A stretch of 64,000 bases of DNA. It comes from Lapidilactobacillus gannanensis (GTDB lineage Bacteria > Bacillota > Bacilli > Lactobacillales > Lactobacillaceae). The DNA is taken from NCBI RefSeq assembly GCF_003946675.1, contig NZ_RHOT01000010.1:1-64000 (forward strand), written 5' to 3'. Shown in pieces: positions 43,581-52,791 of this stretch. The notes beneath the pieces are model-generated. The model made no database searches. It was not told the DNA's origin and was given only the letters and a program-made list of their open reading frames with translations. The position numbers and the translations under genes were made by a program. The first letter of the stretch is position 1, and each line of letters opens with the position of its first letter.

Positions 43581-44771
43581 ATGTGCTCATGGCATGAAAA
43601 AACTAAAATCAAACGCAAGCAACTCAAGCTGACCCAAGCTCAAGTCGCCCGGCGCTTAGGTGTCACGCGGATGCATTACGTTCAAGTGGAGAACGGCAAG
43701 ACTAACCCTAGTTCATCGCTGCAAATGGAAATCGACCGGCTGCTCAAGAATTGGAACGATGAACCAGAACTAACGCTGATGTTTGACTACATGCGCGTGC
43801 GTTTTCCAACCCATGACGCCAAGGCCGTGATCACCAAGATTCTCGGCCTAACCCCGGAACACCTGATATTTGAGGAACATGGCTTCTACGGCTATTCGGC
43901 CATGTATATTTTTTCCAACATTCAGGTCATGGTCGCGCCGGTTGGCTCAAACCTTGGCACGCTGGTTGAGATGAAAGGCCAAGGCTGCCGTGAATTTGAA
44001 GGCATTCTGCTAAGTCACGGTGAAACCTGGTACGACTACTTTCTTCGGGTCGATGAAGCTGGCGGCATCTTCAAGCGGGTTGATATTGCGATTAACGACA
44101 TGGTTGGCCTGCTAAGCATCCCAGAACTGGTCAATAAGTGTCTGAACAACGAGTGCATCTCTGTCATGCGATCGTTCCAAGGGCTGCAATCGGGTAAGCT
44201 CGTGGATCTCGACGAGGCTGGCCGAGGCAATACGCTTTACGTCGGCACGATGAAAAGCGACGTGTACTTCTGCATCTACGAAAAGGCAGCCGAACAAGCT
44301 GCCAAGCGCGGTATCTCGATTGCTGACACGCCGATCATCAACCGGTTTGAAATTCGCTTGAAAAACGAGCGAGCAATCAAGGCGATTGAGAACATGCTGA
44401 TTACCCGTGACGCCGAAAAGGTCGCGTTCGGTATCATCACCCGTTATATGCGGTTTGTAGATGTTGTCCCTGATAAAAGCCGCTTGAAGTGGCCGCTCAA
44501 CGACCGCTGGGCATACTTTATCGGTAACGGACGCCAGCCGATTCGTCTGACTACCGATCCCCAGCCCTTTGACCTGAACAAGACCAAGGCGTGGCTCCAA
44601 AAGCAAGTCATGCCCACGCTCAAGGTCATCAAGGAAATTGACAACTACTTCGGTACCACTGATTTGCAGCTCATGATCAAGGATGCCGAACTAACCGACA
44701 AGCACCTCAAGCTTATTGAGCAACAGACTGTCGGCAGCGAGGAACTAGGAGGTGACATGTTTGGTCAATGA
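43581..44771 (+). CDS. mobT: MobT family relaxase/replication initiator
   Basis: A 396-residue protein from the ATG at 43581 behind AAAGGAG. The N-terminal XRE helix-turn-helix (about 10-65, LTQAQVARRLGVTRMHYVQVE) is followed by a Rep_trans catalytic domain (about 95-330, including FKRVDIAINDM and RFEIRLKN). This is the Orf20/NicK arrangement. It nicks oriT, remains bound to the 5' end of the strand and supports rolling-circle replication of the excised element. Confidence 0.95.
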   Translation: MCSWHEKTKIKRKQLKLTQAQVARRLGVTRMHYVQVENGKTNPSSSLQMEIDRLLKNWNDEPELTLMFDYMRVRFPTHDAKAVITKILGLTPEHLIFEEHGFYGYSAMYIFSNIQVMVAPVGSNLGTLVEMKGQGCREFEGILLSHGETWYDYFLRVDEAGGIFKRVDIAINDMVGLLSIPELVNKCLNNECISVMRSFQGLQSGKLVDLDEAGRGNTLYVGTMKSDVYFCIYEKAAEQAAKRGISIADTPIINRFEIRLKNERAIKAIENMLITRDAEKVAFGIITRYMRFVDVVPDKSRLKWPLNDRWAYFIGNGRQPIRLTTDPQPFDLNKTKAWLQKQVMPTLKVIKEIDNYFGTTDLQLMIKDAELTDKHLKLIEQQTVGSEELGGDMFGQ

Positions 44772-45087
44772 CGTGCTGGCTTCTCACCCGCTGCGAGGCA
44801 AGGCATTCAAAGACTGCGTGCTTAACGTTTACGTCTACAAGGCGACATTAGTCGGTGTCGTCGAGCACAAGAAGTACCGGCGCATTTGCGACATGAACAG
44901 TTTTGGCTTCGCGGCACAAGGCTACATCGCTTGGCGGCACCAGCAACAAGAACACCCAGCGGCTCTGATTGGCCGCGATGGGCGCGCCTTGAACTACGGT
45001 GAGCTGCGCCGACTGCTTTATCAAACAGCCGAAGAATCAGGCTGGCCGGTCTTCGCTGCACCAGTGGAAGACCTGTTTTTCGATTAA
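44761..45087 (+). CDS. Conserved hypothetical ICE protein downstream of relaxase
   Basis: About 108 residues. The TTG at 44761 sits 8 bp after AGGAGG and overlaps the relaxase gene end. A GTG at 44752 is the alternative start. Mixed alpha/beta pattern, LNVYVYKATLVGVVEHKKYR and GRDGRALNYGELRRLLYQ. No family recognised. It is coupled to the relaxase, so a role in DNA processing is possible. Confidence 0.7.
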   Translation: MVNDVLASHPLRGKAFKDCVLNVYVYKATLVGVVEHKKYRRICDMNSFGFAAQGYIAWRHQQQEHPAALIGRDGRALNYGELRRLLYQTAEESGWPVFAAPVEDLFFD

Positions 45088-45090
45088 CAA

Positions 45091-45185
45091 ACTTGGTCGC
45101 GATTGACCGCGCCAAAACAATCGCAATTCAAAAAGGAGTGATGGTCACAAATTCAACTAAAGGAGTATCAACGCAATCGAACTAG
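45091..45185 (+). promoter_or_regulatory. Hairpin leader with mini-ORF before the methyltransferase
   Basis: GCGATTG (45099-45105) pairs with CAATCGC (45118-45124) around the 12-nt loop ACCGCGCCAAAA. AAAAGGAGTG and a 14-codon ORF starting ATGGTCAC (45141) follow, then a second AAAGGAG. The same design with a different stem and identical loop precedes tcpD, so this looks like a controlled RNA leader. Confidence 0.7.
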
Positions 45186-45952
45186 ACGTCATCTACAATC
45201 GCGATTGTCTGGAAGGTATGGCGGACTTACCGACAGCCTCTATCGACATGATCCTGTGCGACTTGCCGTATGGTACCACAGCCAACGCTTGGGACAAGGT
45301 GATTCCGTTTTCCCACCTCTGGGGTCAATACGAACGGCTCATCAAACCCCAAGGCGCGATTGTGCTAACCGCAACTGAACGGTTCTCTGCGGACTTAGTG
45401 CAATCAAACCCGGCCTTGTATCGCTACAAGTGGGTTTGGATCAAGAATACTGTCACCAACTTCGTCAATGCCAAGAACCGCCCCTTATCCCGTTTCGAGG
45501 AGATTCTCGTCTTCTCCAAGTCGGGTACGGCCAACTTTGGTAACTCCCCTGACACCAAAGGCATGAAGTATTTTCCTCAAGGACTGCTCCCCTATAACAA
45601 AACCGTCAACTCGCGTAAGTATGAAAATTCCAATCAACTGCACCCGTGGAACGCTCCCGATAGCTACACGCAAGAATGGACGAACTACCCGTCTGACGTG
45701 CTCAACTACAAGTCTGATCGCACCGGCTGGCACCCGACGCAAAAGCCTGTCGATCTTTTTGCCTACCTCATCAAGACTTACACCCAACCCGGCGAGATCG
45801 TGCTGGATAACTGCATGGGGTCTGGCACCACCGCGATTGCTGCAATGGACACTGACCGCCACTTCATCGGCTATGAAATTAGCGAAGAATACTGGCGGCG
45901 CGCCCTTGACCGCATCAAGCACCACCACGCAACTCAAACTGAACTATTCTGA
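45176..45952 (+). CDS. DNA adenine-type methyltransferase, uncertain start
   Basis: A beta-class SAM methyltransferase: motif IV CDLPYGTT, then the SAM-binding region DNCMGSGTTAIAAMDT near the end. The first in-frame ATG (45218) cuts into the conserved opening IYNRDCLEGMADLPTASIDM. The full domain would need to begin at about 45176, where only an ATC follows AAAGGAG. So it uses a rare ATC start, or the start was lost and a shortened 244-residue product is made. It probably protects the element from host restriction or marks its DNA. Confidence 0.85.
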   Translation: MELDVIYNRDCLEGMADLPTASIDMILCDLPYGTTANAWDKVIPFSHLWGQYERLIKPQGAIVLTATERFSADLVQSNPALYRYKWVWIKNTVTNFVNAKNRPLSRFEEILVFSKSGTANFGNSPDTKGMKYFPQGLLPYNKTVNSRKYENSNQLHPWNAPDSYTQEWTNYPSDVLNYKSDRTGWHPTQKPVDLFAYLIKTYTQPGEIVLDNCMGSGTTAIAAMDTDRHFIGYEISEEYWRRALDRIKHHHATQTELF

Positions 45953-45970
45953 TTCATCACTCATGATCCG

Positions 45971-46050
45971 GTCGCCGCTGACCGCGCCAAAACAGCGGCA
46001 ATCTTGAAAGGAGCCATGGTCACTAAACTAAAAATCAAAGGATGATTATT
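45971..46050 (+). promoter_or_regulatory. Hairpin leader with mini-ORF before tcpD
   Basis: GCCGCTG (45974-45980) pairs with CAGCGGC (45993-45999) around the same 12-nt loop ACCGCGCCAAAA. GAAAGGAG and a 9-codon ORF starting ATGGTCAC follow, ending in a TGA overlapping the ribosome-binding site of tcpD. Confidence 0.7.
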
Positions 46051-46272
46051 ATGAATTTCGGACAAAACTTGTTTAATTGGTTCACTTCCAACGCGCAGAG
46101 CTTGGTGCTGATGGCGATTGCCATTATTGGGGTCTACCTCGGCTTCAAAAGGGAGTTCTCTAAGCTCATCGGCTTTCTCGTCATCGCGATCATTGCCGTC
46201 GGGTTGGTGTTCAACACCGCCGGGGTCAAAGACGTACTGCTGAATTTGTTCAACCGCGTCATGGGGGCTTAG
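46051..46272 (+). CDS. tcpD: TcpD-like small membrane conjugation protein
   Basis: A 73-residue protein with two hydrophobic helices (about 14-32 and 38-57). Small two-helix proteins occupy this place in Tn916/pCW3-type modules and are thought to form part of the inner-membrane channel or a pilin-like piece. Start at 46051 follows AAAGGA of the leader. It is separated from ardA by 3 bp. Confidence 0.8.
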   Translation: MNFGQNLFNWFTSNAQSLVLMAIAIIGVYLGFKREFSKLIGFLVIAIIAVGLVFNTAGVKDVLLNLFNRVMGA

Positions 46273-46275
46273 CCT

Positions 46276-46773
46276 ATGGACGATATCAAAGTCTTTATTG
46301 CCAATCTTGGCAAGTATAACGAGGGCGAGATCGTCGGCGCATGGTTCACGCCGCCAATCAACAACGAAGAACTCGCTGAAAAGCTAGGACTGAACGACCA
46401 GTACGAAGAATACATGGTTCAGGACTACGAAGGCCCCGTTGTCTTTAGTGAGTATTCAACGATTGGTGAGATCAACGAAGCTGCCGCAGCCGTTGAAGCA
46501 TTGAAAGGCACCGATATTTACCCTGCCATCAAGGAGCTGATTGGCGAATGGTATGACAACGTGGTTGAACTCGCCGCCCACAAGGAGGACATCGCTTGCT
46601 ACCACGTTGCGAATATGACTGAACTAGCCGAAACCCTGGCCGATGAAGGCTGGTTCGGCGATATTCCACCTCAAGTTGAAAACTATATCGACTATGCCAA
46701 GGTTGGCCGTGACCTTGAGATTGAAGGAGGCTACGTTGAAACCCCGCACGGCATTTTCCAATTACTAGAATAA
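46276..46773 (+). CDS. ardA: Antirestriction protein ArdA
   Basis: A 165-residue, highly acidic protein matching Tn916 Orf18 in length and position. The opening KVFIANLGKYNEGEIVGAWF and the acidic helices build a DNA mimic that binds type I restriction enzymes. It protects the incoming strand during establishment. A terminator-like hairpin follows the gene. Confidence 0.95.
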   Translation: MDDIKVFIANLGKYNEGEIVGAWFTPPINNEELAEKLGLNDQYEEYMVQDYEGPVVFSEYSTIGEINEAAAAVEALKGTDIYPAIKELIGEWYDNVVELAAHKEDIACYHVANMTELAETLADEGWFGDIPPQVENYIDYAKVGRDLEIEGGYVETPHGIFQLLE

Positions 46774-46779
46774 TTGCTG

Positions 46780-46810
46780 GACTGGCGCTGCAACAGGCGT
46801 CAGTCTTTTT
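46780..46810 (+). terminator. Terminator between ardA and tcpE
   Basis: GACTGGCGC pairs with GCGTCAGTC (one wobble), then TTTTT. It could partly reduce downstream transfer-gene expression. Confidence 0.75.
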
Positions 46811-46831
46811 ATCTCATCGAAAGGAGATCAC

Positions 46832-47224
46832 ATGAAGAAAGTCCGCTCCTATACCAGCATCTGGTCAGTGGAAAAGGTGCTCTACGCCATCAACGACTTG
46901 ACGCTGCCGTTTCCGATCACCTTCACGCAAATGACCTGGTTCATTGTCAGCTTGTTTGTGGTGATGCTGCTCGGCGACTTGCCGCCGCTATCTCTGATCG
47001 ACGGCGCGTTTCTCAAATACGTCGGTCTGCCGGCTGGGATCACTTGGTTCATGAGCCAAAAGACCTTCGACAACAAGAAACCCGTCGGCTTCTTGCGGTC
47101 GGTGATCAACTACGCCTTTGCGCCGAAGCTGACCTATGCTGGTAAACCTGTGAAGGCACAGAAGCAGAAACAAACCGCTGCTGTGACCTACGTTTGGAGG
47201 TATCACCATGAAATTTCCCATTAA
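46832..47224 (+). CDS. tcpE: TcpE family conjugation protein
   Basis: A 130-residue protein with two central membrane helices, PFPITFTQMTWFIVSLFV and LSLIDGAFLKYVGLPAGITW. This is the Tn916 Orf17/TcpE position. AAAGGAG precedes the ATG. It overlaps tcpF by 17 bp. It is a channel component located in the membrane. Confidence 0.92.
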   Translation: MKKVRSYTSIWSVEKVLYAINDLTLPFPITFTQMTWFIVSLFVVMLLGDLPPLSLIDGAFLKYVGLPAGITWFMSQKTFDNKKPVGFLRSVINYAFAPKLTYAGKPVKAQKQKQTAAVTYVWRYHHEISH

Positions 47225-49673
47225 GTACATCGAAGACAATCTGGTCTGGAACACAGACGGAGAAAGCTTCGCCTACTTTGAACTCGTCCCTTACAACTAC
47301 TCGTTTCTTTCACCTGAACAAAAGCAACAAGTCCACGAAAACTTCCGCCAGCTAATCTCCCAAAATCGCGATGGCAAGCTACACCTCTTACAACTCGCCA
47401 CCGAAGCCAGCGTCCGCGACACCCTCGATCGCTCAAAGCAGTTGGTGAAAGGGTCGCTGAAAGACGTCGCCTTCCAGCACATCGACGGGCAAGCCGAAGC
47501 CCTGACTGAAAACATCGGTGACAATCAAGTGGACTACCGTTTCTACATCGGCTTCAAGCTATTGCTTAACGACGCCGAAATCACTGCCAAGTCGATGTTC
47601 AAAGACATCTCCCTTGGCATTCGCGACTTCTTCGCCGAATTCAACACAACCTTTGCCGGTGACTTCATGACCATGAGCAACGCCGAAGTGGAGCGCTACG
47701 CCAAGTCCGCCAAGTTTCTCGCCGAAAAAATCGGTCGCCGCTTCAAGGTGCGCCCACTCGACAAGAACGATTTCGGCTACCTATTGGAGCACCTTTATGG
47801 CATGACTGGTCAAGATTACGACGACTACGAATACCACCTGCCGCGCATGAGCAACAAGCGTGACACCATCGTCAAGCGCTACGACTTGATCAAGCCCACG
47901 CGGTCGCTGATTGAGCAGCACCAAAGGTCACTCAAGATCACTCACGGTTTGGAGGAAACCTACGTTACCTATCTGACGCTTTCAGACATTGTGGGTGAGC
48001 TAGAGTTCCCCGGCTCTGAAATCTTCTATTTCCAGCAAAGCCAATTCGATTTTCCAATCGACACTTCATTGAACGTTGAGATCGTAACGAACAAAAAGGC
48101 ACTGACCAAGGTGCGCAACAAGAAGAAAGAACTCAAGGACTTGGATTCCCACGCTTATGAATCTGGCAACGAAACCACACGCGGCGTCAGTGATGCCTTG
48201 GATTCCGTCGATGAACTGGAAAGCACCCTCGACCAAACCAAAGACGCCATGTACAAGATTTCCTACGTGATCCGCGTCTCTGGCCGCAGCGAAGACGAAA
48301 TGAAGCGTCGCGCCGATCAGATCCTCGATTTCTACGACAGCCTGAACATCAAGCTCGTGCGCCCGTTCGGTGACATGCTCGGTCTGCATGGCGAATTTAT
48401 CCCGGCATCCAAGCGCTATATCAACGACTATATCCAATACGTCACCAGTGACTTCATTGCCAGCCTCGGCTTTGGCGCCACCCAATCACTGGGTGAAAAG
48501 GAAGGGATCTACATCGGCTACAACGTGGATACCGGGCGCAATGTCTACCTTCAACCAGACATCGCCGCGCAAGGGATCAAAGGCACCGTCACCAACGCCT
48601 TGTCCGCTGCCTTTCTGGGTAGCCTCGGTGGCGGGAAATCTTTCTCCAACAATTTGCTTGTCTACTACGCTGTGCTATACGGCGCACAAGCGCTGATTCT
48701 CGACCCGAAGTCTGAACGGACTGGCTGGGCGGAAAATCTCGACTTCATGGGTGATGAAATCAATATCGTTACGCTCACCAGCGAAGAAGCCAATCGCGGA
48801 ATGCTCGACCCCTATATCATTTTGTCCAACCTCAAGGATTCGGAAAGCCTCGCGGTGGACACGTTGACCTTCTTAACTGGGATCTCAAGCCGCGACGCTG
48901 ACCGGTTCCCGACCTTGCGCAAAGCCATTCGTGCGGTCACGCAAGCGCCAGAACCAGGACTGCTCAAGGTGATTGATGAACTCCGCCGCGAAGATACTGA
49001 CATTGCTCGTAATATCGCCGATCACATCGAATCCTTCACGGACTACGACTTTGCCGCGCTGCTGTTTTCGGATGGCACGGCTCGCCGCACCATCGCACTT
49101 GACCGCAAGATCAACATCGTGCAAATTTCTGACCTCGTGCTGCCTGATGCCGACAAGACGCAAGACGAGTACATCACTGCCGAAATGCTTTCGGTCGCGA
49201 TGCTCATGATTATCAGCACCTTTGCCATCGACTTCATTCACCAAGACCGCTCGCAATTCAAGATTGTGGACTTGGACGAAGCCTGGGCGTTTTTGAACGT
49301 CGCGCAAGGCAAGGCACTGTCAATGAAGCTAATCCGTGAAGGACGCTCGATGAATGCCGGGGTCTACTTGGTGACGCAAAATGCGGACGATCTGCTGGAC
49401 GAAAAGATGAAGAACAACATCGCCCAGAAATTTGCCTTCCGCAGCACCGACATCACAGAAATCAAAAATACGCTGACCTTCTTTGGTCTCGACGCCGAAG
49501 ACGAAGGCAATCAAAACCGGCTCCGTTCCTTGGATAATGGCGAGTGCCTATTCCAAGACATCTGGGGACACGTCGGCGTGCTGCACTTCGACTACATCTT
49601 TGAGCACTTGCACAAAGCGTTTGACACTCGGCCACCAAAGCCAAAGGAGGTGAATCTTGATGACCAAAGCTAA
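47208..49673 (+). CDS. tcpF: VirB4-like conjugation ATPase TcpF
   Basis: An 821-residue type IV secretion ATPase, equivalent to Tn916 Orf16 and ICEBs1 ConE. The N-terminal VirB4 domain (about 1-430) is followed by the motor with Walker A LGSLGGGKSFSNN, Walker B FKIVDLDEAWAFL and an arginine motif near LIREGRSMNAGVYLVTQNA. It powers assembly and transport through the mating channel. It overlaps tcpE and tcpH. Confidence 0.96.
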   Translation: MKFPIKYIEDNLVWNTDGESFAYFELVPYNYSFLSPEQKQQVHENFRQLISQNRDGKLHLLQLATEASVRDTLDRSKQLVKGSLKDVAFQHIDGQAEALTENIGDNQVDYRFYIGFKLLLNDAEITAKSMFKDISLGIRDFFAEFNTTFAGDFMTMSNAEVERYAKSAKFLAEKIGRRFKVRPLDKNDFGYLLEHLYGMTGQDYDDYEYHLPRMSNKRDTIVKRYDLIKPTRSLIEQHQRSLKITHGLEETYVTYLTLSDIVGELEFPGSEIFYFQQSQFDFPIDTSLNVEIVTNKKALTKVRNKKKELKDLDSHAYESGNETTRGVSDALDSVDELESTLDQTKDAMYKISYVIRVSGRSEDEMKRRADQILDFYDSLNIKLVRPFGDMLGLHGEFIPASKRYINDYIQYVTSDFIASLGFGATQSLGEKEGIYIGYNVDTGRNVYLQPDIAAQGIKGTVTNALSAAFLGSLGGGKSFSNNLLVYYAVLYGAQALILDPKSERTGWAENLDFMGDEINIVTLTSEEANRGMLDPYIILSNLKDSESLAVDTLTFLTGISSRDADRFPTLRKAIRAVTQAPEPGLLKVIDELRREDTDIARNIADHIESFTDYDFAALLFSDGTARRTIALDRKINIVQISDLVLPDADKTQDEYITAEMLSVAMLMIISTFAIDFIHQDRSQFKIVDLDEAWAFLNVAQGKALSMKLIREGRSMNAGVYLVTQNADDLLDEKMKNNIAQKFAFRSTDITEIKNTLTFFGLDAEDEGNQNRLRSLDNGECLFQDIWGHVGVLHFDYIFEHLHKAFDTRPPKPKEVNLDDQS

Positions 49674-51789
49674 TCGGCGCCGACTGTTCCTATTTCTGGG
49701 ACTGGCGGCAGGGTTCATGATGGTGCTACTCGTGGCTGGCAGTCAACCGGTTCACGCCGCTGGGCTGGTGGATGATCACTCTGGCGGCTCCGCTGAATAT
49801 GCCAAGTACCCGTTGTCGCATTATCAGCTCGACTACTTCGTGGACACGAGTTGGGACTGGCTACCTTGGAACTGGGGCGACGGGATTGGCAAATCGGTCA
49901 ACTACGGGCTGTATGCCGTCACCAACTTCTTGTGGACGTTATCTGTCTATCTTTCAAACGCCGCCGGGTACTTGATCCAGCAAGCCTACTCGCTGGACTT
50001 CATCAAGGACACCTCGGCCGCGATTGGGAAGAACATGCAGTTGCTGGCAGGCGTTTCGCAAAACGGCTTCTCAACTGACGGCTTCTACCCAGGATTGTTG
50101 TTGTTGATCACGCTAGTCGTTGGGATCTACGTCGCCTACACTGGCATCATCAAGCGGGAAACCTCAAAAGCCATCTCGGCAATCGTCAACTTCGTGGTGA
50201 TCTTCATTACCTCCGCCAGCTTCATCGCTTACGCGCCCAGCTACATCAGCAAGATCAATGAATTCAGTTCCGACATCAGCACCAGCGCCTTGAACACCGG
50301 CTCCAAAATGATTCTCGGTACGAACACGTCAACCAACAAGTCCGGCGTGGATGCAATCCGTGACACCTTGTTTGAGATTCAGGTCAAGCAGCCCTGGACA
50401 CTGTTGCAATTTGGCGACAGCGATGCTGGTGAAGTCGGCGAGAATCGGGTCAACCAACTGATGAAGGCTGATCCGTTCGGGGATAAAGGCAAGACCCGAA
50501 CGGACTTGGTGCGCGCCGAAATCGAAGATAAGGACAACGAAAACCTTGCGCCGACCATGACTATCAATCGGCTGGGAACAACCACCTTCGTTGTGATCTT
50601 CAATATCGCGATTACCTTGTTCGTCTTCTTCCTGACGGCAATGATGTTGTTCTCGCAGATCCTGTTCATCATTTACGCGACGTTCCTACCGGTGTCGTTC
50701 CTGCTTGCCATGTTGCCCTCGTTCAACGGCCTGATGAAGCAAAACATCATGAAGCTGTTCAACACGATCATGACCCGCGTCGGCGTGACGTTGGTGCTAA
50801 CAGTGGCGTTCTCCCTGTCAGCGATGGTTTACGGCTTGTCCGCCACCTCGCCGTTTTTCCTCGTCGCCTTCCTGCAAGTCACGATTTTTGCTGGCGTCTG
50901 GATGAAGCTCGGCGATCTGATGGGTATGATGCAGCTACACAGCTCTGACGCCCAACAAGGGGCACAACGCTTCTCAAGGCGTGGCAATCGAATGCTGCGG
51001 CAATTTGTCGGCAGTGCGATGGGCGGTGCAATGGCTGGTCGGTTCCTATCGCGTGGCATGGGTAAAGCACACGCCCCGCAACTCCCCGCCACCGGCCAAC
51101 GTGAACAAACGAACGGCGCACCCAAGCCTAAGCCAGTGCAAAAGCCACGCAGTCAGCGTCTTGGTGAAAAGCTCGCCGATGTCTCTGATGTCGGCAACAA
51201 GCTCAAGGACAAGACCAAACGCGGCTTGAATCAGGTGAAAGACGCGCCAACCAACGTTTTGTATGGTCTGCATCGCGGCAAAGAGTTAGCCAAAGACGCA
51301 ACGGAAACGGCGAAAGGTAACTTCAAGGACCGCCGTGCCGCTAATGCAAAAGAACGCGAACAACAACGCGAGAAGCACCGTCAACAGATGCGTGACCGTA
51401 AGCTCGCCATCACCCCTGGTGCCAAGCCGAGGTCAGCTTCTGGTACGCCACGCCGCAAACCAACGTCTGATCCTAGTCAGCCACTGCGCAAACCGCTTGC
51501 GACAATCAAGGGCAAGCGTCCCGCTGGCATGACTGCCGATCGCACCAAGTTAGTCGGTAAGCCGTCACAAACACCGCAAACCAAGCGGCGCACGATCAAG
51601 CCGGTTAGTCAGCGTCCCATCACGCCGACTAACACGCCACCAACCGAGACCACCAACGGTACTCGGCCACCGAAGACACACAAGGCCGCACCGAAACCGT
51701 TGAAACTCGTCCCAGAAAAAGCAACCAGACCTCACACGCTAAAGCCGCAGCGGATTTCCAAGGCCAAGGCGCGTACGAAGAAACGATGA
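49660..51789 (+). CDS. tcpH: VirB6-like polytopic channel protein TcpH
   Basis: A 709-residue protein from the ATG at 49660, behind AAAGGAGG in the end of tcpF. A signal-like first helix (residues 7-27), six to seven further helices up to about residue 440, then a long basic, Pro/Ala/Thr-rich cytoplasmic tail (450-709, rich in KP and KR). It matches Tn916 Orf15 and TcpH, which form the inner-membrane pore. The tail probably binds DNA or partner proteins by charge. It overlaps the next gene by 4 bp. Confidence 0.93.
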   Translation: MTKANRRRLFLFLGLAAGFMMVLLVAGSQPVHAAGLVDDHSGGSAEYAKYPLSHYQLDYFVDTSWDWLPWNWGDGIGKSVNYGLYAVTNFLWTLSVYLSNAAGYLIQQAYSLDFIKDTSAAIGKNMQLLAGVSQNGFSTDGFYPGLLLLITLVVGIYVAYTGIIKRETSKAISAIVNFVVIFITSASFIAYAPSYISKINEFSSDISTSALNTGSKMILGTNTSTNKSGVDAIRDTLFEIQVKQPWTLLQFGDSDAGEVGENRVNQLMKADPFGDKGKTRTDLVRAEIEDKDNENLAPTMTINRLGTTTFVVIFNIAITLFVFFLTAMMLFSQILFIIYATFLPVSFLLAMLPSFNGLMKQNIMKLFNTIMTRVGVTLVLTVAFSLSAMVYGLSATSPFFLVAFLQVTIFAGVWMKLGDLMGMMQLHSSDAQQGAQRFSRRGNRMLRQFVGSAMGGAMAGRFLSRGMGKAHAPQLPATGQREQTNGAPKPKPVQKPRSQRLGEKLADVSDVGNKLKDKTKRGLNQVKDAPTNVLYGLHRGKELAKDATETAKGNFKDRRAANAKEREQQREKHRQQMRDRKLAITPGAKPRSASGTPRRKPTSDPSQPLRKPLATIKGKRPAGMTADRTKLVGKPSQTPQTKRRTIKPVSQRPITPTNTPPTETTNGTRPPKTHKAAPKPLKLVPEKATRPHTLKPQRISKAKARTKKR

Positions 51790-52781
51790 AACTCTGGCGT
51801 TGGTTGGCACTAGCCGCTTTGCCAATCATCATGTTAGGCATGTTGTTCTTCACCGTGATCGCCAGCGACGATGAAGAAGACCCGCCAAACTCCGCGCTCA
51901 CCACCGATGCCATGAGCCTCTCCGCTGCGGTTCTCAAGCACCGGCTGACTGTGGAGAAATACTGCCGAGAATTCGGTATCACCGATCAGGTCATGGTGAT
52001 TCTTGCCATCATGCAAGTCGAATCTGGCGGCCAAGGTGGCGACGTGATGCAAGCCAGTGAATCACTGGGACTGCCGGTCAATACACTTGGTACTGATGCC
52101 TCAATCAAGCAAGGCGTCAAGTATTTCGCGTCACTGGTCAAAAGCATGAAGGCTGCCGATGTGGATCTCAACACTGCGATTCAAAGCTATAACTTCGGTG
52201 GCGGATTTATTGACTATGTGGCAAAGCATGGCAAGAAATACACCTTTGAGCTGGCAAGTGATTTTGCCAAAGCGAAAGCTGGCGGCAAGCAGGTCAAGTA
52301 TACGAATCCGGTGTCGGACACCGGCTGGCGCTACGCTTACGGCAACATGTATTACGTCAAGGTGATCTCACAATACCTGGTCACGGATGGCGCGAAGTTC
52401 GACGACAAGACGGTGCAAGTCATCATGACCGAAGCACTCAAGTACCAAGGCACAGCCTACGTGTTTGGCGGCTCAACGCCAGCCACTGGCTTCGACTGTT
52501 CTGGATTGACCAGTTGGTCCTATGCCAAGGCTGGCATCACCTTGCCACGCACGGCGCAAGCACAATACGACGCTACCGCCCACTTGAACATCAAAGACGC
52601 CAAGCCAGGCGACTTGGTATTCTTCCACTCAACCTACAACACCGCCGACTACGTGACCCACGTTGGGATCTATGTCGGCAATATGAAAATGTACAACGCT
52701 GGTGATCCGCTCGGTTACGCCGACTTGAATTCAAAATACTGGCAAGCGCATCTGATTGGTGCTGGCCGGGTCAAAAGGTAG
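51786..52781 (+). CDS. tcpG: Bifunctional cell-wall hydrolase TcpG (lysozyme-like plus NlpC/P60)
   Basis: A 331-residue protein with an N-terminal helix (5-23), a lysozyme-like transglycosylase domain (about 45-190, VMVILAIMQVESGG with the catalytic Glu), and a C-terminal NlpC/P60 peptidase with Cys in GFDCSGLTSW and His in YVTHVGIYVG. Equivalent to Tn916 Orf14 and ICEBs1 CwlT. It opens the peptidoglycan for the mating channel. Confidence 0.95.
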   Translation: MKLWRWLALAALPIIMLGMLFFTVIASDDEEDPPNSALTTDAMSLSAAVLKHRLTVEKYCREFGITDQVMVILAIMQVESGGQGGDVMQASESLGLPVNTLGTDASIKQGVKYFASLVKSMKAADVDLNTAIQSYNFGGGFIDYVAKHGKKYTFELASDFAKAKAGGKQVKYTNPVSDTGWRYAYGNMYYVKVISQYLVTDGAKFDDKTVQVIMTEALKYQGTAYVFGGSTPATGFDCSGLTSWSYAKAGITLPRTAQAQYDATAHLNIKDAKPGDLVFFHSTYNTADYVTHVGIYVGNMKMYNAGDPLGYADLNSKYWQAHLIGAGRVKR

Positions 52782-52791
52782 GTGAAGCTGA

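Noticed and set aside
44112-44606. 164-codon minus-strand frame inside mobT
   Set aside because: Complete overlap with the relaxase gene and no start signal.
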